Assembly: GCA_902774295.1 (NCBI GenBank)
Contig: CACYHP010000003.1
Coordinates: forward strand, 81,005-145,004
Source of the DNA: an uncultured Bacteroidia bacterium
GTDB taxonomy: Bacteria > Bacteroidota > Bacteroidia > Bacteroidales > F082
Direction of reading: 5' to 3'
DNA: 64,000 bases
Below are positions 1-6,604 of the stretch, piece after piece. The notes under the pieces were generated by a model. It was not told the origin of the DNA and did not search any database. It saw only the letters and a list, made by a program, of their open reading frames with translations. The position numbers and the translations under genes are program-made. Position 1 is the first letter of the stretch. Every line of letters begins with the position of its first letter.

Positions 1-48
1 GGTGTTTCTTACAGTTATTTGATTCCTTTCGGAAAAAAGAAATAAAAA

Positions 49-78
49 AATAGAGACGTACGATCGTACGTCTCTATT
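49..78. repeat. Perfect 30-bp palindrome downstream of gcvP
   Basis: A perfect inverted repeat centred on CGATCG, with arms reading AATAGAGACGTACGA. It lies just beyond the gcvP stop codon and only 7 bp from a second palindrome. It could fold as a transcript-end hairpin on either strand. Similar TAGAGACG-type palindromes are, from memory, scattered in many Bacteroidota genomes; a copy count was not possible. Confidence 0.8.
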
Positions 79-85
79 AATCATT

Positions 86-119
86 CTGTAGGGGACAAGG
101 CATGCCTTGTCCCCTACAG
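86..119. repeat. Perfect 34-bp palindrome downstream of gcvP
   Basis: A perfect inverted repeat with arms CTGTAGGGGACAAGGCA, ending 3 bp before the gcvP stop codon. It is GC-richer than its surroundings and would form a 17-bp stem with no loop, so as DNA it could extrude a cruciform and as RNA act as a transcript end. Its sequence is unrelated to the neighbouring palindrome at 49-78. Confidence 0.8.
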
Positions 120-122
120 GTA

Positions 123-2984
123 TTATTCCATCACTCTGCAAACCAGGTTACGATCGCCGAAGGCGTCGTCGATTCTGGTGACGTGCGGGAAGTATTTATC
201 CTGAACGTCGCTCTTGAGTGGGAAGCCTGCCTCTTCGCGGCTGAATGGGAAGTTCCATTCGTTTGCCATCAACATCTCGGCTGTATAAGGAGCGTGTGAG
301 ATGATGTTGTCGCCCTGAGGTGCCTTGCCGTCCTCGATGTCTTTGATTTCCTGACGGATCTTAATCATTGCGTCGACGAATCTGTCGAGTTCTGCCAATG
401 GCTCGCTCTCGGTAGGTTCGACCATCAAAGTCTCGTGAACCGGGAATGCCACTGTCGGTGCGTGGAAGCCGTAGTCCATCAAACGTTTTGCGATGTCGAT
501 AGCGGCAACACCTGTTGTCTTGTTGATCTGGTTGATGTCGAGAATCATCTCGTGTGCAACGTGACCGTGGTTGCCGGTATAAAGGATCGGATAGTAATCT
601 TTAAGTCTGTCTTTCAGGTAGTTAGCGTTGAGGATAGCGCCCATTGTAGCTTTCTTGAGACCTTCGCTGCCCAACATCTTGAGGTAGCAGTAGGTGATTG
701 TGAGGATCTGTGCGCTACCGAATGGAGCTGCTGACACTGCGCCTTTCTGCTCTGAGCCGCCAGTCTTGAAGCAGACATGGCTTGGCAGGAATGGGACGAG
801 ATGTTCTGCAACGCCGATAGGACCTACGCCAGGGCCGCCACCGCCGTGAGGGATAGCGAATGTCTTGTGCAGGTTGAGGTGGCATACGTCAGCACCGATG
901 AAGCCTGGGCATGTGAGGCCGACCTGTGCGTTCATGTTGGCACCGTCCATGTAGACCTGACCACCGTTGTCGTGAACGAGTTTCACGAGGGTGCGGATGC
1001 CGTCTTCATAGATACCGTGTGTTGAAGGATATGTCACCATGAATGCGGCGAGAGTGTCCTTATATTGCTCGGCTTTCTCTTTAGCGTCGGCGAGGTCGAT
1101 GTTACCGTGATCATCGCATTTCACGACGACGACCTGAAGACCTGCCATGGCTGCTGATGCCGGGTTTGTTCCGTGTGCTGATGCAGGGATCAAGCAGATG
1201 TTACGATGACCTTCGCCTTTTGCCTCCTGGTAACGGCGGATTGTCATCAAGCCCGCGTATTCACCGCTAGCGCCTGAGTTAGGCATGAACGAGATACCTT
1301 TGAAGCCTGTGATTTCGCAGAGGTCTTTCTCCATCTCGTTAATCATCTCGAGATAACCTTCAGCCTGTTCTGCCGGCACGAATGGGTGGATGTTACCGAA
1401 TTCAGGCCAGCTGAGTGCAAACATTGATGTTGCTGGGTTCAGCTTCATTGTGCATGAGCCAAGAGGAATCATGCAGCGGTTCAAGCTGAGGTCGCGGTTT
1501 TCGAGCTGTTTCATGTAACGCATCATGTCGGTCTCGCTGCGATACTTAGAGAACACAGGAGCTGTCAAGAATGCTGAGGTTCTTCTCATGCCTTCCTGGA
1601 TACCACAGAAACTCTGGCAGTTAGGGTCGCAAACGAGAGGCTGATGTGCCTTGCCAAGAGCTTCAGCGATGACCATTCCGATTTCGTCGAGGTCTTCCTT
1701 GCATGTCGTCTCATCAATACTGATGCCAAAGTGCTGCTTGTCGATGATACGGAAGTTCATGCAGTGTTTCTCAGCTGCTTCTTTCACTTTGCATGTGCAA
1801 GCACCTTCCGGCAACTCGAACAACAGAGTGTCGAAGAAGTGTTTGTTGAGCTGTTTCACGCCGTATTTTTCCAACTCTTTGGCGAGTTTTCCTGCGAGGC
1901 AGTTGATATGATGTGCGATTTCTTTGATGCCTTCCTGTCCGTGATAGATTGCGTAAAATCCTGACATGATGGCGAGCAAAGCCTGAGCTGTGCAGATATT
2001 TGATGTAGCTTTCTCACGTTTGATGTGCTGCTCACGTGTCTGCAATGCAAGACGGTAAGCCGGGTTGCCGAGGGCATCTTTCGAGATACCGATGATACGG
2101 CCTGGCATAGAACGTTTGTAAGATTCTGTTGTTGCGAAGTAACCTGCGTGAGGACCGCCGAAGCCCATCGGGAGACCGAAACGCTGGTTGCTGCCGAACA
2201 CCACGTCAGCACCCCATTCACCTGGAGGTGTGATGAGAGCCAAGCTCATCAAGTCAGCGGCGACGCCAACCTGCATGCCTTTCTCTTTCCAAACCTTAAC
2301 ACTCTCGTGGTAGTCGATGACTTCACCAAACTGGTTAGGATTCTGGACGATAACGCCGAAGTATTCCTCACCTGCGCTGAAGTTCTTGATATCGTCAACG
2401 ACGACTTCGATTCCGAGGAAGTGAGCTCTTGTCTTGATGACCTCGATTGTCTGTGGGAACATGTCGTTTGCCACGAAAATCTTACGGACATCGGCTTTCA
2501 CCTGAGCACGTGTACGCTCGTGGTAGAACATGAGCATTGTCTCAGCTGCTGCTGTAGCTTCGTCAAGCAATGAAGCGTTTGCCAAAGGCATTGCTGTCAT
2601 ATCGCTGATAACAGTCTGGAAGTTGAGCAAAGCCTCAAGACGGCCCTGTGAAACCTCAGCCTGATATGGAGTATATGATGTGTACCAACCCGGGTTCTCA
2701 AGGATGTTACGTGTGATGACACCTGGAGTGATTACATTGTAGTAACCCATTCCGATGTAGCTGCGGAACTGTTTGTTCTTTGCGCCGAGAGCCTTAAGAT
2801 GGCTGATGCATTCGTATTCGTTCATTCCGCGACCGATATTGAGGTCTTTTTTCAGACGAATATCCGGAGAAATAATCTCATCGACGAGTTGTTCGGTCGA
2901 TTTCACGCCAATGACCTTAAGCATTTTTTCAACATCTGCTTCTGTCGGACCATTGTGACGTTTAATGAAGTTATTGTTAATCAT
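123..2984 (-). CDS. gcvP: Glycine dehydrogenase (decarboxylating), P-protein of the glycine cleavage system
   Basis: This is the PLP-dependent P-protein that decarboxylates glycine and passes the aminomethyl group to the lipoyl arm of the H-protein. The protein is about 953 residues, the normal full-length single-chain size. The N-terminus reads MINNNFIKRHNGP, the family's usual F-x-x-RH-x-GP opening. The PLP-binding motif HLNLHKTFAIPHGGGGPG is present, with Lys at about residue 707. An upstream TTG at 3017 would add 11 residues, but the promoter motif at 3023-3030 puts the transcript start near 3016, so the ATG at 2984 is preferred. No gcvT or gcvH is adjacent; the gene stands alone, ending at two palindromes. 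Confidence 0.97.
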   Translation of the reverse strand: MINNNFIKRHNGPTEADVEKMLKVIGVKSTEQLVDEIISPDIRLKKDLNIGRGMNEYECISHLKALGAKNKQFRSYIGMGYYNVITPGVITRNILENPGWYTSYTPYQAEVSQGRLEALLNFQTVISDMTAMPLANASLLDEATAAAETMLMFYHERTRAQVKADVRKIFVANDMFPQTIEVIKTRAHFLGIEVVVDDIKNFSAGEEYFGVIVQNPNQFGEVIDYHESVKVWKEKGMQVGVAADLMSLALITPPGEWGADVVFGSNQRFGLPMGFGGPHAGYFATTESYKRSMPGRIIGISKDALGNPAYRLALQTREQHIKREKATSNICTAQALLAIMSGFYAIYHGQEGIKEIAHHINCLAGKLAKELEKYGVKQLNKHFFDTLLFELPEGACTCKVKEAAEKHCMNFRIIDKQHFGISIDETTCKEDLDEIGMVIAEALGKAHQPLVCDPNCQSFCGIQEGMRRTSAFLTAPVFSKYRSETDMMRYMKQLENRDLSLNRCMIPLGSCTMKLNPATSMFALSWPEFGNIHPFVPAEQAEGYLEMINEMEKDLCEITGFKGISFMPNSGASGEYAGLMTIRRYQEAKGEGHRNICLIPASAHGTNPASAAMAGLQVVVVKCDDHGNIDLADAKEKAEQYKDTLAAFMVTYPSTHGIYEDGIRTLVKLVHDNGGQVYMDGANMNAQVGLTCPGFIGADVCHLNLHKTFAIPHGGGGPGVGPIGVAEHLVPFLPSHVCFKTGGSEQKGAVSAAPFGSAQILTITYCYLKMLGSEGLKKATMGAILNANYLKDRLKDYYPILYTGNHGHVAHEMILDINQINKTTGVAAIDIAKRLMDYGFHAPTVAFPVHETLMVEPTESEPLAELDRFVDAMIKIRQEIKDIEDGKAPQGDNIISHAPYTAEMLMANEWNFPFSREEAGFPLKSDVQDKYFPHVTRIDDAFGDRNLVCRVME

Positions 2985-3022
2985 AGATTTATATTTTGAT
3001 TTGTTATTTATTTCCAAACGTG

Positions 3023-3030
3023 CAAATTTA
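3023..3030 (-). promoter_or_regulatory. Promoter -7 element for gcvP
   Basis: Read on the minus strand this is TAAATTTG, a match to the Bacteroidota -7 consensus TAnnTTTG. It predicts a transcript start near 3016, about 32 nt before the preferred gcvP start codon. Confidence 0.55.
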
Positions 3031-3062
3031 ATTTTTTTTCTTCAAACTTTAGATTTTTTTTA

Positions 3063-3070
3063 TAATTTTG
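3063..3070 (+). promoter_or_regulatory. Promoter -7 element for the lipoprotein gene at 3090
   Basis: TAATTTTG matches TAnnTTTG. The predicted start near 3077 leaves a leader of about 13 nt before the ATG at 3090. It is divergent from the gcvP promoter 33 bp away. Confidence 0.6.
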
Positions 3071-3089
3071 CATCATAAATTTAAAAAAT

Positions 3090-3869
3090 ATGAGAAAGAC
3101 ATTGTTTTTTATGATGATTTTAGCCGTTTTGGCTATAGGTTGTAAGAATAACAAAAAGTCCAAGTCATTGAATTACAGCGACTCCAACCCCATCTCAATG
3201 GTACTTCAAGGCAATCATCAAATTGCAGCATCATCTGATTATGACATTTCATATTCAGCCATAAACAGCGACCCGCATATAGAAGTCATAACAGTGTCTG
3301 GCAGCGGAAATATTTATGGTAAAAACGTTGGCAATGCCAAGGTGTCTTTATCAAACGGCTACGAAGAAATGACAGTTGATGTGAATGTCGCACTTTTCAC
3401 ACAGCCGACTTTCGAATTCGGATGCAACTCTGAAAGAATCAGAGCACTATATGGAAGACCTTATAATTCAGGTTATAACCCAGAAGGCAAGCTCGTTTAC
3501 CAGTATACAGGAAGTCAGGGTTATTCTTACGCTTGTGGCGAAATGGACTTCTTCTTTAATAATGGAGCTTATGAAGAATCAGATGTATATATCAGACCGT
3601 CAGTGAGTTATCTCTTAAACAATTATCTTACAGAGAATTTCAACCATTACGCTGACATCAACGATACTATCCCGATTTCTGAAACTCAGGACACCATCAT
3701 CACTTTATCGGTGTACAAGTATAAACAAGATGAAAATATCATTTGCGGCAAGCGACTCGCATTAAACCAGTGGAATGAGATTCTGTTGTTCTATTTCAGA
3801 AATGATCCGGAAAAAGCTCTTGACAATTCTTTGAAAATGCGTCCGCGTTCCTCAAAATTCTTGTATTGA
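3090..3869 (+). CDS. Putative lipoprotein with Ig-like N-terminal region, function unknown
   Basis: A 259-residue protein with a lipoprotein signal: a hydrophobic segment followed by the lipobox LAIGC (Cys18), then Asn/Lys-rich residues. Residues about 30-100 (alternating beta-type sequence with NPISMVL... and ...GKNVGNAKVSLSNGYEEMTVDVNV) resemble a bacterial Ig-like (BIG2) fold. The remainder is not recognised. It is probably anchored in the periplasm or outer membrane. Its last ~26 codons overlap the 3' end of murD on the other strand (3791-3869). It has its own promoter and no co-directional neighbour. Confidence 0.75.
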   Translation: MRKTLFFMMILAVLAIGCKNNKKSKSLNYSDSNPISMVLQGNHQIAASSDYDISYSAINSDPHIEVITVSGSGNIYGKNVGNAKVSLSNGYEEMTVDVNVALFTQPTFEFGCNSERIRALYGRPYNSGYNPEGKLVYQYTGSQGYSYACGEMDFFFNNGAYEESDVYIRPSVSYLLNNYLTENFNHYADINDTIPISETQDTIITLSVYKYKQDENIICGKRLALNQWNEILLFYFRNDPEKALDNSLKMRPRSSKFLY

Positions 3870-5086
3870 TCATAGCTGGCGGCGGCTGGCGAAAGCAGGC
3901 AAACATCGCCGTTTTTCGATAAACGCTTAATAATTTCAAAGGCTTCATTGAGGTCTTTGAAATTTTTTATATCCCCCTGATAACCAGCCGACTGCAGCAT
4001 ATCGCACATTCGTTTACCAGCCTTGCCGGTATAAAGGATATGCGGGACAGGATTCTTTTGCAGATATACGATTAAAGGTGTGTAGTCAATCTCGCGGTCG
4101 AAGCCACCGAGAAGCAGGAACGTCACATTTTTGACGGTCTGCATTGCAGCAATGGCGGCCTGCGGAATAGTGGAAATACTGTCATTATAGAACGTCACGC
4201 CGCCGAAAGTGCCCACCAGCTCCTGACGATGCTCCAACGGATGGAAGGTATATAAATAAGGTATCACCTCGTCAGCGGGGATGCCGAATGCATAAATTGC
4301 GCATAGTGCAGCCTTGACATTCAAGCGGTTATGGTCGCCTTTAAGAGGCACATCATCCCAATTAACACCAAAATCATAATACTGGTAATTGAGCGATTTT
4401 ATCATAATTTTATCTGCCTCATAGCAGAACTCATCATTGGTGACTGCCCAGTCATTATCTCCCATCTTCTTAATAATGTTCAACTTAGCGTCACGATAAG
4501 CTTCGAAAGTCCCAAAATGGTCGAGATGTTCCTCGAAAACATTAAGTAAGATTCCTATATGCGGGCTTTGATGGATAAACTGTAGCTGATGTGCGGAAAG
4601 TTCAAACACGACTATGGTTCTATTGCTGATTTTTTCGATGACATCGAATATCGGAATGCCAATGTTTCCAGCCAAAATCGCGTCTCTCCCCGACTCTTTC
4701 AGCAGATGATAAATCAATGTGGAAGTGGTGCTTTTGCCTTTTGTCCCGGTGATTCCTATTATCTGGCTATGAAACTCCTCTAAAAACAAATCTGTCTGCG
4801 AAGTGATTTTCGACAGGTCTACATCTTTGTCTTTCAATGAGATACCAGGCGTTTTCAGAACAATATCATAGTTATTTACGGCATCGAAATAATTCTCGCC
4901 AGAATATACCGCGACATCGCCGCCCAGATCTTTCATCGCTTCAGCGTTTTTATCAGCGACACCAACGACAGCATGAGGAAGAAACTTTTGTATAAATGCC
5001 AGCGACGACTTGCCTTCGCGTCCGAAACCGAGGATCAGGATGCGTTTTCCGCGAAGCCGTTTGAATATGACGCTGTTGCTAAGCAT
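3791..5086 (-). CDS. murD: UDP-N-acetylmuramoyl-L-alanine:glutamate ligase (MurD family, possibly MurD2-like)
   Basis: A cytoplasmic Mur ligase of 431 residues that adds glutamate to UDP-MurNAc-L-Ala using ATP. The N-terminal Rossmann-like part carries ILGFGREGKSS (about 18-28). The central ATPase has GITGTKGKSTTS (111-122), and the C-terminus carries SPAAASYDQYKNFEERG, the usual MurD ending. It lies directly downstream of, and overlaps by 8 bp, a gene with the features of MurL, the UDP-MurNAc-L-Ala-L-Glu epimerase. In Xanthomonas the MurL partner is MurD2, which adds L-Glu rather than D-Glu. The same specificity is inferred here from context only. The 3' end overlaps a convergent lipoprotein gene by 79 bp. 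Confidence 0.9.
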   Translation of the reverse strand: MLSNSVIFKRLRGKRILILGFGREGKSSLAFIQKFLPHAVVGVADKNAEAMKDLGGDVAVYSGENYFDAVNNYDIVLKTPGISLKDKDVDLSKITSQTDLFLEEFHSQIIGITGTKGKSTTSTLIYHLLKESGRDAILAGNIGIPIFDVIEKISNRTIVVFELSAHQLQFIHQSPHIGILLNVFEEHLDHFGTFEAYRDAKLNIIKKMGDNDWAVTNDEFCYEADKIMIKSLNYQYYDFGVNWDDVPLKGDHNRLNVKAALCAIYAFGIPADEVIPYLYTFHPLEHRQELVGTFGGVTFYNDSISTIPQAAIAAMQTVKNVTFLLLGGFDREIDYTPLIVYLQKNPVPHILYTGKAGKRMCDMLQSAGYQGDIKNFKDLNEAFEIIKRLSKNGDVCLLSPAAASYDQYKNFEERGRIFKELSRAFSGSFLK

Positions 5087-6488
5087 TTAAACCCTCCTTC
5101 AAGATGTTTTTAAATATCGTCGGCAGGTTGTTGCCTTCATCGAACTGCGCAATGTAATCGGCAACCGTCAGATCATCGGTTTTTGCAACGCCGTCGAGAA
5201 TCGTATCTTTCAGATTATCATCGTGTTGCAATATATCATTGACGCAAGCACGCACCTCGCCCACTGTCCCAACACATTCAAATGGCTTCACTTCCACTGA
5301 GCCGTCGAGCTGGTCTAAGATTGGACGTAAGTTATTGTCACTCAACAAGTCCTTACCGAAAATACCAGTCAGTTCTTTTCTTGAGATAAACGGCGACAAT
5401 GCGAGCCATGTAAACAGACATTTCGGGCATTTTCCGCACCACGAGTCGGTCTTTGAGCCGGCATTGCAGCTCTTGAACACCTTATGATAATCCTTAGCAC
5501 GGCTGAACAGCTTCGCAATCTGCAGCTCATTCAATGGCCGCAAGAAGCTAAAGTATTGAATATCAGCGTCGATATATTTTGCGACATAATATCTGAAGTC
5601 GTTTTCAAACGCCACCGACTTGCTATACTGATGGTTGATTTCGGTGTCAGGCACGGTAGGCTCGTTTGCCGACGACTCGTTTGATAGCGCTATGTATCTT
5701 GATTGTGTAGCGAAACCGAGCAAAATTGTATAGAATGCCAGCAATGCCGAGAACGGAGTATGTCCGTTGAGATAGCCTTCGGCATTCATCTTAAGCATCG
5801 TCGGGTCGAGAGTACGCTTAACGATGGCTGTCTGTTCTTCGGTGAAACCAGCCGCCGCGACACATTCGTTTGTAGCGCCTCGAGGATTGATAATCAACGG
5901 GATAGCAGGCACACGGTTCTTCAGCAGCTCAAGGGTAACGACCGAGTCCTTGCCGCCGCCGACAGGAATCAAAGTGCGTTCGTGCAACAAATTGTATGCC
6001 GGAGATGTCTCCACTCCGCTACGCTCCGGTCGACATGACGTTAAAGTCATAAATTCTTTGATATCCGTCTTAATCCCATTGACATAGAAAAACTCCCCTA
6101 ACCCATTGAAATACAGCTTCTTCCACCATCTCACCTGCTCTTCGTCAAGCGCAAAAGGCTTGATAATCACCTTTTTCGGACATGCGATTTTCCAATAGCT
6201 TATCAGCTCTATCATTCCGATGTGGAAAATCAGGTTGTCGAGAATAGATTTAGGAATGGAGTCCCAATGATAAAACGGACGGAATGGAATTTTAAAACAA
6301 GGATGAAACTCTATTGTTTGTAGGAGATTTCTCCGCTTCGCTTCGCTTCGGTCGAAATGACGATATGGTGATAAAACAAAGTCAAATTCAGCAAAAAATT
6401 CACCGTTTTCCAAAGAATAATGGAAATCCTGATAGCAGAAAGACTCGAACGTCTCCCTCAAAGAGTCATATTTTGCTTGGTTTGACAT
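5079..6488 (-). CDS. murL: Probable UDP-N-acetylmuramoyl-L-alanyl-L-glutamate epimerase (MurL)
   Basis: A 469-residue protein that looks like MurL, the ATP-dependent epimerase described in Xanthomonas that converts the terminal L-Glu of UDP-MurNAc-L-Ala-L-Glu to D-Glu. Visible marks are an ATP-pyrophosphatase-like loop PVGGGKDS (175-182), SNESSAN (269-275), NHQYSKS near 285-291, and a cysteine cluster C351-x2-C354-x2-C357 followed by LFTWLALSPF. Overlap with murD supports a cell-wall role. Two segments, about residues 42-55 (HFDRSEAKRRN) and 149-163 (SCRPERSGVE), are translations of a dispersed DNA repeat and are probably insertions into the ancestral protein. The family assignment is from motif memory, and a related ATP-pyrophosphatase enzyme cannot be excluded. 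Confidence 0.7.
   Translation of the reverse strand: MSNQAKYDSLRETFESFCYQDFHYSLENGEFFAEFDFVLSPYRHFDRSEAKRRNLLQTIEFHPCFKIPFRPFYHWDSIPKSILDNLIFHIGMIELISYWKIACPKKVIIKPFALDEEQVRWWKKLYFNGLGEFFYVNGIKTDIKEFMTLTSCRPERSGVETSPAYNLLHERTLIPVGGGKDSVVTLELLKNRVPAIPLIINPRGATNECVAAAGFTEEQTAIVKRTLDPTMLKMNAEGYLNGHTPFSALLAFYTILLGFATQSRYIALSNESSANEPTVPDTEINHQYSKSVAFENDFRYYVAKYIDADIQYFSFLRPLNELQIAKLFSRAKDYHKVFKSCNAGSKTDSWCGKCPKCLFTWLALSPFISRKELTGIFGKDLLSDNNLRPILDQLDGSVEVKPFECVGTVGEVRACVNDILQHDDNLKDTILDGVAKTDDLTVADYIAQFDEGNNLPTIFKNILKEGLNA
6001..6040 (+). repeat. Dispersed ~40-bp repeat, copy inside murL
   Basis: A copy of the family GAGATTTCTCC...TCGAAATGAC, here with GAGATGTCTCCACTCCGCTACGCTCCGGTCGACATGACG-type sequence. 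It falls in frame inside murL and encodes roughly residues 149-163 of that protein. Confidence 0.75.
6323..6362 (+). repeat. Dispersed ~40-bp repeat, second copy inside murL
   Basis: Starts GGAGATTTCTCCGC and ends GGTCGAAATGACG, with an internal CTTCG reiteration. It is in frame within murL and encodes the HFDRSEAKRRN segment at about residues 42-55. Confidence 0.8.
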
Positions 6489-6560
6489 AGTTTTATCTTA
6501 ATGACTTACAAAATTATATATAAAAATAATACCTTTAACAAAAAATCTCATCAATTTGCC

Positions 6561-6600
6561 GGAGATTTCTCGACTCCACTTCGATTCGCTCGAAATGACG
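6561..6600 (+). repeat. Dispersed ~40-bp repeat, intergenic copy next to the GH3 gene stop
   Basis: Starts GGAGATTTCTCGACTCC and ends GCTCGAAATGACG, 4 bp before the stop codon of the GH3/beta-lactamase gene and in the same orientation as the two murL copies. It occupies most of the 116-bp gap upstream of murL. Confidence 0.8.
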
Positions 6601-6604
6601 GGTG

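Noticed and set aside
2025..2573. 182-codon plus-strand open frame opposite gcvP
   Set aside because: Antisense to a fully conserved gene, no start signals, no recognisable domain; other long frames opposite real genes (for example 7346-8203, 23112-23888, 29733-30572) were dropped for the same reason.
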